Assembly: GCA_018057705.1 (NCBI GenBank)
Contig: JAGPDF010000025.1
Coordinates: 1 to 57,163, forward strand
Origin: Thermoanaerobaculia bacterium
Lineage (GTDB): Bacteria; Acidobacteriota; Thermoanaerobaculia; Multivoradales; JAGPDF01
Direction of reading: 5' to 3'
DNA length: 57,163 nt
A program made the translations under genes and the position numbers. The notes beneath the pieces are model-generated. The model was not told where the DNA came from, ran no database searches, and was given only the letters and a program-made list of their open reading frames with translations. Below are positions 29,003-36,277 of the stretch, piece after piece. Numbering within the stretch: position 1 is the first letter of the stretch; each line of letters opens with the position of its first letter.

Positions 29003-29830
29003 ATGACGACGATGAAGAACACGAAGATTTCCATCCTCGGCCTGGGCATGATGGGCCAGGCGATCGCCAGCGGACTGATCCAGGGGCATCACGCCAAGCG
29101 CCTTCTCTCCGGGACGACGCGCACCCGGGCTGGCGCGACGCGGCTCAGGGCGCAGCTCGGCATCGCAGTCGGCGCCGACAACGTCGGGGCGGTGGCCGGG
29201 GCAGACGTCATCGTGTTCGCGCTCAAGCCGATGCAGGTGCTCGAGGTCGCCCGCGAGCTCGCCGCCGCCGGTGCCGTGGCGCCGCGGACGCTGGTGATCT
29301 CGATCGCCGCCGGGGTCACGACGGGCCAGCTCGAGGAGATTCTCGGACCGAAGGTGGTGGTCGTCCGGGCGATGCCGAACACGCCGTGCAGCATCGGCTG
29401 CGGCACGACCGTGCTCTCGCCCGGCAAGCGGGCCGGAGAGGGGCACATCGCGACGGCGCGCCGGATCTTCGCGCCGCTCGGCCGGGTCCTCGAGCTCGAG
29501 GAGAAGCACATGAATACCGTGACGGGGCTCTCGGCTTCCGGTCCGGCCTTCGTCTACGTGATCCTGGAAGCGCTCGCCGACGGCGGAGTGGCGCGCGGCC
29601 TGCCCCGGCAGACGGCGATCGAGATGGCGGCGCAGATGGTCTACGGCGCCGCTTCGATGGTGCTCGCCACGGGCCGCCACCCGGCGGCGCTGAAGGACGA
29701 TGTGACGACTCCGGCCGGGTGCACGATCGCCGGGATCCTGGCACTCGAGGACGGCCGGATCCGCAGCGTCCTGTCGCGCGCCGTCGAAGTGGCCAGCGTG
29801 CGCGCCGGCGAGCTCGCCTCCGGCAAATAG
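29003..29830 (+). CDS. proC: Pyrroline-5-carboxylate reductase
   Basis: This 275-residue enzyme catalyses the last step of proline synthesis, reducing pyrroline-5-carboxylate with NAD(P)H. It shows the Rossmann motif GLGMMGQAI, the VIVFALKPMQV strand, the conserved RAMPNTPCSIGCG loop, GLSASGPAFVYV and the signature TPAGCTIAGILALEDG near the C-terminus. The length is standard. It stands 45 bases after the POT transporter stop and 41 bases before a small membrane protein gene. Confidence 0.95.
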   Translation: MTTMKNTKISILGLGMMGQAIASGLIQGHHAKRLLSGTTRTRAGATRLRAQLGIAVGADNVGAVAGADVIVFALKPMQVLEVARELAAAGAVAPRTLVISIAAGVTTGQLEEILGPKVVVVRAMPNTPCSIGCGTTVLSPGKRAGEGHIATARRIFAPLGRVLELEEKHMNTVTGLSASGPAFVYVILEALADGGVARGLPRQTAIEMAAQMVYGAASMVLATGRHPAALKDDVTTPAGCTIAGILALEDGRIRSVLSRAVEVASVRAGELASGK

Positions 29831-29871
29831 TCCACGAGAGAGACGATGGAACGAAAGCGAGGGGAGCTGCG

Positions 29872-30489
29872 ATGAAGAGGATCCTGAGCGCGGGCCTGGC
29901 GGGTGGACTGGTGGTGTTCCTGTGGGGCTTCGTCTCGCACGCCCTCCTCCCGGTCGGTGAAATGGGTTTGAGTTCCATGCCGGTGAACTCGCCGCTCCTC
30001 GAGTCGATGAAGAGCCACCTCGCGGAAGATGGGCTCTACTTCTTCCCCGGCAAGGAGGCCGGGCGCAAGCAGACCGAAGCCGAAGACGCGGTGTGGGCCA
30101 CGAAGTACCGGATGGGCCCGACCGGCCTGCTGCTCTTTCACCCGACGGGAAGCGAACCGATGTCGCCGAAGAACCTCGGGCTCGAGCTCGCGACCGACGT
30201 AGCGGCGGCGGTCCTCCTCGCTTACCTGCTGGTGGCGATCGGTGGCAGCACCGGCGCGCAAGTGCGGATGGCGAAACAGGTGCGGATTGCGATGGTGGCG
30301 GGGGTCTTTGCCTGGATCTCGATCAGCGTCCCGCACTGGAACTGGTACGGCTTTCCCTTCGCCTTCATCCTGGGCGAGCTCATCGATCAGGTAGTCGGGT
30401 GGACACTCGCCGGCCTGGTGATGTCGCTCCTCTGGCGGCGTGCCGAGCGGCGGGCGATCCTCCAGGCCGAGCGCCACTGGGAGAGCTAG
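29872..30489 (+). CDS. Small polytopic membrane protein of unknown function
   Basis: This 205-residue protein has four likely transmembrane segments: near the N-terminus (GLAGGLVVFLWGFVSHALL), at about 105-123, at about 140-155, and near the C-terminus (about 170-190). A polar extramembrane loop of roughly 75 residues separates helices one and two. I do not assign a family. The ATG at 29872 has GGGGAG upstream. It follows proC closely and may be co-transcribed; it converges on serC. Confidence 0.75.
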   Translation: MKRILSAGLAGGLVVFLWGFVSHALLPVGEMGLSSMPVNSPLLESMKSHLAEDGLYFFPGKEAGRKQTEAEDAVWATKYRMGPTGLLLFHPTGSEPMSPKNLGLELATDVAAAVLLAYLLVAIGGSTGAQVRMAKQVRIAMVAGVFAWISISVPHWNWYGFPFAFILGELIDQVVGWTLAGLVMSLLWRRAERRAILQAERHWES

Positions 30490-30541
30490 CGCTCCGGCCC
30501 GACAAACGGGCTTCGCGCGACCGGCGAAGGCCGGCCCGCGA

Positions 30542-31648
30542 TCAGCCGTTCTTTTGCGCGAATTCGGCCATGAAGGCGACCAGGGCGTCGACGCCGGCCT
30601 CGGGGAAGGCGTTGTAGATCGAGGCCCGGATGCCGCCGACCGAGCGGTGACCCTTGAGGCCGTCGAGGCCGGCAGCGGTCGCCTCGGAGACGAACTTCTT
30701 CTCGAGCTCCTCGGAAGGCAGCCGGAAAGTCACGTTCATCCACGAGCGGCTCTCCGGTTGGGCGTGGCCGCGGTAGTAGCCCGCGTTGCCATGGGCGCCG
30801 TCGATCGCCGCGTAGAGCTTCGCCGCCTTGCGCCGATTCTTCGCCTCGACGGCCGGAAGACCGCCCTCTGCCAGGAGGTGCTTCAGCACCAGGTGCAGGA
30901 TGTAGATCCCGAACGCGGGCGGCGTGTTGTAGAGCGAGCGCTCCTTGGCGTGAGTGGCGTAGTTCAAGTAGGCCGGCGTCGACGCCGGCGCCTTGCCGAG
31001 CAGGTCCTCCCGCACGACGACCAGCGTGAGGCCGGCGATCGACAGGTTCTTCTGCGCCCCGCCGTAGATCATCCCGTAGCGCTCGATCTCTACCGGCCGG
31101 CAGAAGATGTCGGACGAGGCGTCGTTGACCAGCGGGACGCCCTCCGGGACCTCGGGCAGGTGGTGCCACTGGGTCCCGAAAATCGTGTTGTTCGAAGTCA
31201 TGTGGACGTAGGCCGGCGCCGCGCTGTAGCGGATCTCGCTCTGTAGCGGGATGCGGTCGTGGTTCGTTGCCTTCGAGCTGCCGGCGATGTGCACGGTGCC
31301 GAGCTTCTTCGCGTCGGCAATCGCCTTCTCCGACCAGACGCCGGTCTCGATGTAGTCGGCGGTCCCGCCGGCCGGCAGGAGGTTCATCGCCAGCATCGCG
31401 AACTGCAGCGTCGCTCCGCCCTGCAGGAAGAGCACCTGGTAGCCGTCGGGGACGCCCGCGAGCTTGCGCAGGTTGGCCTCGGCGCCGAAGCAGATCTCTT
31501 CGAACGGCTTCGAGCGGTGGCTGATTTCGAGGATCGACATGCCGACGCCGGGCAGCGCCAGGAGGTGCTCACGTGCCTCTTCGAGCACCGGCAGGGGCAG
31601 CACCGCCGGACCGGCGGAGAAGTTGAAGATGCGGTGGACAGTCGTCAT
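30542..31648 (-). CDS. serC: Phosphoserine aminotransferase
   Basis: This 368-residue class V aminotransferase converts 3-phosphohydroxypyruvate and glutamate to phosphoserine. It shows NFSAGPAVLP at the N-terminus, FLQGGATLQFA, VNDASSDIFCRP, the PLP lysine in GGAQKNLS, and the C-terminal RASIYNAFPEAGVDALV. The ATG at 31648 has GGAGG-type purines upstream; the start of FNFSAGPA matches family N-termini. Its start lies 41 bases after the stop of the N-formylglutamate amidohydrolase-like gene on the same strand. Confidence 0.95.
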   Translation of the reverse strand: MTTVHRIFNFSAGPAVLPLPVLEEAREHLLALPGVGMSILEISHRSKPFEEICFGAEANLRKLAGVPDGYQVLFLQGGATLQFAMLAMNLLPAGGTADYIETGVWSEKAIADAKKLGTVHIAGSSKATNHDRIPLQSEIRYSAAPAYVHMTSNNTIFGTQWHHLPEVPEGVPLVNDASSDIFCRPVEIERYGMIYGGAQKNLSIAGLTLVVVREDLLGKAPASTPAYLNYATHAKERSLYNTPPAFGIYILHLVLKHLLAEGGLPAVEAKNRRKAAKLYAAIDGAHGNAGYYRGHAQPESRSWMNVTFRLPSEELEKKFVSEATAAGLDGLKGHRSVGGIRASIYNAFPEAGVDALVAFMAEFAQKNG

Positions 31649-31689
31649 GGGAGGAATCTCCGGAGGGACCTGCGTAGGAGCAAATTGTA

Positions 31690-32625
31690 TCAACGTGGGG
31701 CGAGCCGGCGCGCCAGAGCCTCGGCCAGCGGTCGCGCCAGCCGGGCGACCTTGCGCGAACCGACCGGCGAGGGGGTGAAGGGTCCCCAAGGGGCGCCCAG
31801 CAGATCGCGGCGGAACTCGGCGCAGAGGACCTGCCCGGGATGGGCGAGGGCATACCGGTAGCCCATCGTCGCCGGATGCAGGTGATAGGTGGCGTTCTCG
31901 CCGGTCGCGAGGCCCAGCCCGCCATAGGCGGCTCGAAGTTCCGCAACCAGTCCCGTCGGAGCCAGATCGTTCCCCGCGGCATCCTGCGTGATGAAGTCCA
32001 CTCCAGGCCGCTGCGTCCAGCGGGCGTAGGCTTCGGGCTGATAGGCCTCACGCAGCGCGGTGACGATGTCGGCGTCGACCGCGACCTCGACCGACCGCGG
32101 GGCGTAGCTGTGCAGCGCCACGGCGAGCCCGCCACCGTCCTTGGCAGAGCAGGTCTCCCGGTACAGCTTCGCAACCGCAGCGTGGTATTGCTGGTAGAGG
32201 GAAACCAGCATCTGCTGGTCGCGTGCTTCGGTGATGTAAGGCGGGAGACCGGGGGTCATGCCGCTCGCGGCCGATGCGGCGATCTCGCGGTTGAGATCGA
32301 TGAAGGTGCGCGGCACCAGCGCCCGAACGACCACGACCCCCTTTACCGAAGCCTTTCGCGCTGAGCCCGTCAGCCGAGCCGCGACCTCGCGGGCGAGCTC
32401 CGGCACCCCGAAATCGGTATTGACGTGGAAGAACTGCTCGAGCCGCGCCGGCAGCGGGCTCGCGACCCGCGCCGCGACCGCGTCAAAGTGCTCCCGCTCC
32501 GTCGCGCCATGCGGCAGCTCGATCAGGAGGTCGGCCGGCCCATCGCCGCCGAACCGGAAGACCTCGCAGACGCTTTCGATCGATTCCTGCGTGCGGCGAG
32601 GTGCAACTGGTTGCGGGCGAGGCAT
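31690..32625 (-). CDS. N-formylglutamate amidohydrolase-like protein
   Basis: This 311-residue protein resembles the FGase family of zinc-dependent hydrolases. It shows PHGATERE where the family has a PH(S/G) loop, TFIDLNRE matching the DxNR signature, and ALHSYAP as the later metal-binding His region. HutG acts on N-formylglutamate in histidine degradation, but no hut genes are nearby, so the substrate is open. The ATG at 32625 is preferred over a TTG at 32637. It lies upstream of serC on the same strand. Confidence 0.75.
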   Translation of the reverse strand: MPRPQPVAPRRTQESIESVCEVFRFGGDGPADLLIELPHGATEREHFDAVAARVASPLPARLEQFFHVNTDFGVPELAREVAARLTGSARKASVKGVVVVRALVPRTFIDLNREIAASAASGMTPGLPPYITEARDQQMLVSLYQQYHAAVAKLYRETCSAKDGGGLAVALHSYAPRSVEVAVDADIVTALREAYQPEAYARWTQRPGVDFITQDAAGNDLAPTGLVAELRAAYGGLGLATGENATYHLHPATMGYRYALAHPGQVLCAEFRRDLLGAPWGPFTPSPVGSRKVARLARPLAEALARRLAPR

Positions 32626-32720
32626 GGCCGAGAGCAAATCATATCGCCGCCCGGAGCGTGTGGCCGGTGCCGCGGAGTTGTCGTATCTTCACTGCAGGCG
32701 CCTTCATCGAGGAGACCTCC

Positions 32721-32801
32721 TTGCCGCTCTCCTGGAACGAGATCCGTGACCGATCGGTGGCCTTCGTCCGCGAGTGGGCTCTGCGTGGAATCGTCAGTTG
32801 A
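32721..32801 (+). pseudogene. Remnant N-terminus of a large DNA methyltransferase
   Basis: A short frame starting at TTG 32721, with GGAG 10 bases upstream, encodes LSWNEIRDRSVAFVREWA. This closely resembles the first residues of large class I DNA methylases of restriction or BREX-like systems, which begin with an LSWNEIRDRA-type segment. The frame ends after 26 codons at a TGA, and no later methylase motif (NPPY, SAM loop) is found before the next gene. It looks like a truncated leftover. The match is from memory of the family, so confidence is moderate. Confidence 0.4.
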
Positions 32802-32830
32802 TTCCTCTGGGCTGCATGAGTTCGAAGTCA

Positions 32831-32868
32831 GGCCCGGGCAATAGTCGCTTCTCGCCGGAGCCCGGGCC
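32831..32868 (+). promoter_or_regulatory. Strong inverted repeat upstream of the HTH-repeat gene
   Basis: A perfect 9-bp inverted repeat, GGCCCGGGC (32831-32839) and GCCCGGGCC (32860-32868), is separated by 20 bases. It ends 18 bases before the ATG at 32887. It could be an operator for the HTH-repeat protein, an RNA hairpin near its ribosome-binding site, or an end of an inserted segment. No T-run follows, so a terminator is unlikely. Confidence 0.5.
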
Positions 32869-32886
32869 CTGGGGGAAGCGAAAGCG

Positions 32887-33975
32887 ATGAAGCGGGGCGA
32901 GATCCGGAGTCGACGGCAACTCGAGAAGGAGGGGCCGCGCATCGCCGTGCGGCGCGGCCGGGCGGTGAACCGGCGGAAGTGGTCGGCGGCGCAGGTGAAG
33001 CTCCTGGGCAATCTCTCCGACGACGAGGTGGCGCTCCGCATCGGCTCTTCGCGCACCATCGTGCAGGCGGAGCGTGTGCGTCGCGGCATTCCGCCCTTCG
33101 CTCCTCGAAGCGGATCGCACGCCTGGACCGAGCGCGAGCTGGCCCTTTTGGGAACGGCCTCCGACGCGGCGGTAGCGGCCGAGCTCGGAGTGTCGCGACC
33201 CGTCGTGACGATCAAGCGCCGAATCCTCGGCATTCCATCCTTCAATGCTCCGCCTCACGACGCACACACAGTGAATTGGACTGCCGACGAGGAGGCGATG
33301 CTCGGCAAGGTCTCCGACGCACAACTTGCCGAGATCCTCGGGCGTTCGAGAGCGGCCGTATACCTGCGGCGGCGGATGTTGGGAATTCGGTCTTCGAAAC
33401 CGGGGCCGATCAAGATCCGCTGGACGAAGCGGCGGCTCGTGCGCCTGGGCAAGGACACTGACGATGCCATTGCACGCGAGCTCGGGGTTCATTCCTCTTC
33501 CGTGCAGCGCAAACGCCTGGAGCTCGGCATCGCCGCCTGGGTCGCGAAGGGCCCGGTCGTGGTTACGCGCGAGCTCAGGCGCCTACTGCGGTCGCCGAAC
33601 ACCGTCGTGCATGCGCGCACGGGACTCAAGAACGAGACCATCAACGATCTGCGCGAGAAAGTCGGGATCGCCGCGCCGCCGAACTTCATCGACACTCCGT
33701 GGACCCCCGAGGCGATCGCTCGGCTGGGCAAAGTCCCGGATGCCCGGCTCGCCGCCGAGCTGGGCGTTTGCCTGTCTGCCGTCCGCGGTCGAAGGCTCGC
33801 CGCGCAGCGCCCGCCCTCCCGACCTCAGCGGCGCTGGGCGGCCGGGGAAGTGAAGCTCCTGCGGAGCCGACTCTCGCTCGAGGCTCTTTCCGAGCGCCTA
33901 GGGCGCTCGGTGGCCACGATTCGAGCCAAACTGCACTACATGCGAAAAAAGCGGCAGCGCCGTGCTGCCGGCTGA
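32887..33975 (+). CDS. Tandem helix-turn-helix repeat protein
   Basis: This 362-residue basic protein is built of about seven tandem units of 45-51 residues. Unit starts lie at Trp32, Trp80, Trp131, Trp179, Thr227 (degenerate), Trp272 and Trp317. The unit pattern is W(T/S), an acidic helix, LG, (S/T/P)D, an A-LG(V/R)S helix, then V-x4-RR-x-LGI. The middle looks like a helix-turn-helix with a recognition helix after LGxSRxxV, similar to Myb/SANT-like or sigma-region-4-like HTHs. A modular DNA-binding role is the natural inference. A purine-rich GGGGGAA lies upstream of the ATG. It sits in a small island with VapBC and a methylase remnant. Confidence 0.8.
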   Translation: MKRGEIRSRRQLEKEGPRIAVRRGRAVNRRKWSAAQVKLLGNLSDDEVALRIGSSRTIVQAERVRRGIPPFAPRSGSHAWTERELALLGTASDAAVAAELGVSRPVVTIKRRILGIPSFNAPPHDAHTVNWTADEEAMLGKVSDAQLAEILGRSRAAVYLRRRMLGIRSSKPGPIKIRWTKRRLVRLGKDTDDAIARELGVHSSSVQRKRLELGIAAWVAKGPVVVTRELRRLLRSPNTVVHARTGLKNETINDLREKVGIAAPPNFIDTPWTPEAIARLGKVPDARLAAELGVCLSAVRGRRLAAQRPPSRPQRRWAAGEVKLLRSRLSLEALSERLGRSVATIRAKLHYMRKKRQRRAAG

Positions 33976-33992
33976 GCCCTCTCATCTAGAGG

Positions 33993-34008
33993 CCAGCCAT
34001 AAAGCTGG
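33993..34008 (+). promoter_or_regulatory. Small inverted repeat upstream of vapB
   Basis: CCAGC (33993-33997) and GCTGG (34004-34008) are separated by 6 bases, between the HTH-repeat stop and the vapB start. TATGGT (34016-34021) just downstream could be a -10. VapBC operons are usually autoregulated by binding to such a site, so an operator is plausible, but the arms are short. Confidence 0.3.
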
Positions 34009-34033
34009 TATCGAGTATGGTACGCTTTGCGGC

Positions 34034-34240
34034 ATGAGCGAAGTGCAGAAGATCACTGTGGAAGTACCGGCAGAGTTGTTGGCGAAAGCGCGGGCGGCCA
34101 GCGGCGAAAGTTTGACGGCGACGGTGCGAGAAGGGCTGAGACTGGTCGCGGCGGGACAGGCATTCAAGAACCTGCGGGCGAAGCGCGGCAAGGTCCAGTT
34201 CTCCCAGACGCTGGCGACTCTCCGCGACGATCGGGAGTAG
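34034..34240 (+). CDS. vapB: VapB-type antitoxin
   Basis: This 68-residue protein has an N-terminal ribbon-helix-helix-like segment (KITVEVPAELLAKARAASGESLTATVREGL), which binds DNA, and a basic C-terminal tail (NLRAKRGKVQF) expected to wrap the toxin. The ATG at 34034 is chosen because the RHH strand starts three residues later. It lies 6 bases before the PIN-domain toxin gene, the usual antitoxin-first order. Confidence 0.85.
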   Translation: MSEVQKITVEVPAELLAKARAASGESLTATVREGLRLVAAGQAFKNLRAKRGKVQFSQTLATLRDDRE

Positions 34241-34246
34241 GCGGGA

Positions 34247-34627
34247 GTGATCGCGGCGGACACGAGCAGCTGGATCAGCTATCTTTCAGGAGAAGCAGGC
34301 GAAGACGTTACGATGCTCGATCGTGCCCTCGAACAAGGTCAGGTCTGCGTGCCGGTGCCGGTACTGACTGAGTTGTTGAGCAATCCAAGACTGGATGAAG
34401 GAACGGTCCAGGACCTACTCGAGCTGCCGCTCCTCGAGCCCACGCCAGGCTACTGGGTGCGCGCCGGCGGGTTGCGCGCGAAGATCATCGAAAAAGGCCG
34501 CCGCGCGCGGCTCGGCGATGCCCTCATCGCGCAACTGTGCATCGACCACAAGATTCAGCTCATTACTCGTGACCGGGACTTCCGCGCCTTCGTCGATGCG
34601 GGAGAGCTGTCGATTCTCTATTCCTGA
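34247..34627 (+). CDS. vapC: VapC-type PIN-domain ribonuclease toxin
   Basis: This 126-residue PIN-domain protein has the four acidic active-site positions: Asp5 in AADTSSW, Glu42 in VLTELL, Asp91 in LGDALIA and Asp109/Asp111 in TRDRDF. VapC toxins cleave tRNA or rRNA. The start is a GTG at 34247, 6 bases after vapB, consistent with coupling. All catalytic residues are present, so it should be functional. Confidence 0.9.
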   Translation: MIAADTSSWISYLSGEAGEDVTMLDRALEQGQVCVPVPVLTELLSNPRLDEGTVQDLLELPLLEPTPGYWVRAGGLRAKIIEKGRRARLGDALIAQLCIDHKIQLITRDRDFRAFVDAGELSILYS

Positions 34628-34743
34628 GTTTGCTCTTTGGATGCCATGGACTCGCAGGTCATGAGGCGCGGAGACTCCATGAGAGTCGGCGTCGCGCTCC
34701 GCACTCTTGTGAAATCGAGAGCATGTCGACCGAGGTTGGATGA

Positions 34744-34947
34744 ATGACCCACCGGAAGATTCGCGGCGTCGAGATTGTGCGCGACACCGCCGGAAAGCCA
34801 ACGGCAGTTCGGCTCGACCTGCGTATGCACGGGCAGCTTTGGGACGAGATTTACGATTGCCTTCTCGCGAAGCTGCGCGAAGCCGAGCCGCGAGAATCGC
34901 TCTCCGAGGTCCAGACCCACCTGGAGTCCTCGCGGTGCCGCCGATAG
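34744..34947 (+). CDS. Orphan antitoxin-like small protein
   Basis: This 67-residue protein has VRLDLRMHGQLWDEIYDCLLAKLRE and a terminal ESLSEVQTHL, a pattern common in small antitoxin-like proteins paired with RelE-type toxins. No toxin gene follows: the DUF1015 gene on the other strand ends 7 bases later. It may be the remains of a second toxin-antitoxin pair or a standalone antitoxin. GAGG lies 9 bases before the ATG. The family assignment is tentative. Confidence 0.55.
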   Translation: MTHRKIRGVEIVRDTAGKPTAVRLDLRMHGQLWDEIYDCLLAKLREAEPRESLSEVQTHLESSRCRR

Positions 34948-34953
34948 TCCTCG

Positions 34954-36186
34954 CTAGATTTCGTGGACGAGCAGTCCGTCGCGGAGCTTGGGCTCGAACC
35001 AGGTGGACTTGGGGGGCATGATTTGGCCGGCGTCGGAGACCGCGATGAGGTCGGCGACGGAGACCGGGAACATGGCGAAGGCGCCGGCGGCTTCGCCGGC
35101 GTCGACCCGCTTCTCGAGCTCCTTTGTGCCGCGGATGCCGCCCACGAAGTCGATCCGCTGGTCGGTTCTGGGGTCGCCGATGCCCAGCAGTGGGGTCAGC
35201 ACATTCTCCTGGAGGACGTTGCAATCGAGGTTCTCGAGCGGAGAAGCTCCAGTAAAGGTGGGCAGCACGAACGTCTGCCAGCGTCCGCCCAGGTAGAGGC
35301 CGACGTGACCTTTGTGGTCCGGCTGCGGGGGGCCGTCGACAAACGCAAATCGTTCTCGGAGCTCAGCGAGCAGGTGCTCGGCGGTCTTGCCCTGGAGGTC
35401 TTTCACCAGGCGGTGGTAGGGCAGGACCTGGACCTGGTCGTCGGGGAAGGCGACGGCGAGGAAGTTCTCGGCGCTGCCGGCGTTGGGGCTCGGGGCATGC
35501 GGCGAGTGGCCGGCCGCAATCTCGGCGCGGGTTCGCCAGGCCGAAGCAGCGCGGTGGTGGCCGTCGGCGATGTAGAGCTCGGGAATCCCCGCGAACGCGG
35601 CGACCAGAGCGTCCCGGTCGGCGCCCGAGGCGCGCCAGACGGTATGCGCGACGCCGTCGGCGGCGGTGAAGTCGAACAACGGCTCGCAAGCGGCCACCTG
35701 CGTCACGATGTCGTCTACCTTTGCTGAAGCTTTGTAGGTAAGGAAGACCTTTCCCGTCTGGGCGCGCAGCTCGCACATATGGTGCGTACGGTCGTCCTCT
35801 TTGTCCCTGCGGGTCTTCTCGTGCTTCTTGATCCGGCCGTTCTCGTACTCGTCGACGCTCCAGGTACCGGCGACCCCCGTCTGCGTGTGATTTCCCATCT
35901 TCAGCTGATAGACGTAGAGCGCAGGCTCAGCCTCGGTCTCGAGCGGCGCGGCTCGGCGCAGGGCGTCGAGGTTCGTTCGCGCCAGGGCATATACCGCGTC
36001 GGAATGCACGTCGGTCTCTTCGGGCAGGTCGATTTCGGAACGTGTGACGTGCAGGAAGGAGAGGGGATTGCCGGCCGCGAGCGCCCGCGCCTCCGCGGTG
36101 CTGACGACGTCGTAGGGCACCGAGGAGACCAGCGGTGCCCCCTGTGGAGTCGGACGCAACGCGCGGAATGGGGTCAGTTTTGCCAT
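34954..36186 (-). CDS. DUF1015 family protein
   Basis: This 410-residue protein opens with LTPFRALRPTP and the conserved VPYDVVSTAEARAL, followed by NPLSFLHVTRSE, a central YENGRIKKHEKTRRDKEDDR stretch, YIADGHHRAASA and MPPKSTWFEPKLRDGL at the end. These are hallmarks of DUF1015 (HpaII-like), often encoded next to serA/serC in other bacteria. The function is unknown; the conserved His and acidic residues suggest a kinase or hydrolase-like enzyme. Here it lies about 3.3 kb from serC across the accessory island. Confidence 0.88.
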   Translation of the reverse strand: MAKLTPFRALRPTPQGAPLVSSVPYDVVSTAEARALAAGNPLSFLHVTRSEIDLPEETDVHSDAVYALARTNLDALRRAAPLETEAEPALYVYQLKMGNHTQTGVAGTWSVDEYENGRIKKHEKTRRDKEDDRTHHMCELRAQTGKVFLTYKASAKVDDIVTQVAACEPLFDFTAADGVAHTVWRASGADRDALVAAFAGIPELYIADGHHRAASAWRTRAEIAAGHSPHAPSPNAGSAENFLAVAFPDDQVQVLPYHRLVKDLQGKTAEHLLAELRERFAFVDGPPQPDHKGHVGLYLGGRWQTFVLPTFTGASPLENLDCNVLQENVLTPLLGIGDPRTDQRIDFVGGIRGTKELEKRVDAGEAAGAFAMFPVSVADLIAVSDAGQIMPPKSTWFEPKLRDGLLVHEI

Positions 36187-36277
36187 AATCACGATTCTAG
36201 GACGGATTCCAGGTGGGATTTCGAACCGGAGTCCATGGATGCGGGCCCCTCCGCGAGCTCTCGAGGATCTTCGATAC

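Noticed and set aside
27452-29680. Open frame of 742 codons on the minus strand across the tRNA
   Set aside because: It is antisense to tRNA-Pro, the POT transporter and proC, with no coherent protein features.
34618-34920. Minus-strand 100-codon frame opposite the orphan antitoxin
   Set aside because: No family features; the plus-strand frame has an antitoxin-like pattern and a plausible ribosome-binding site.
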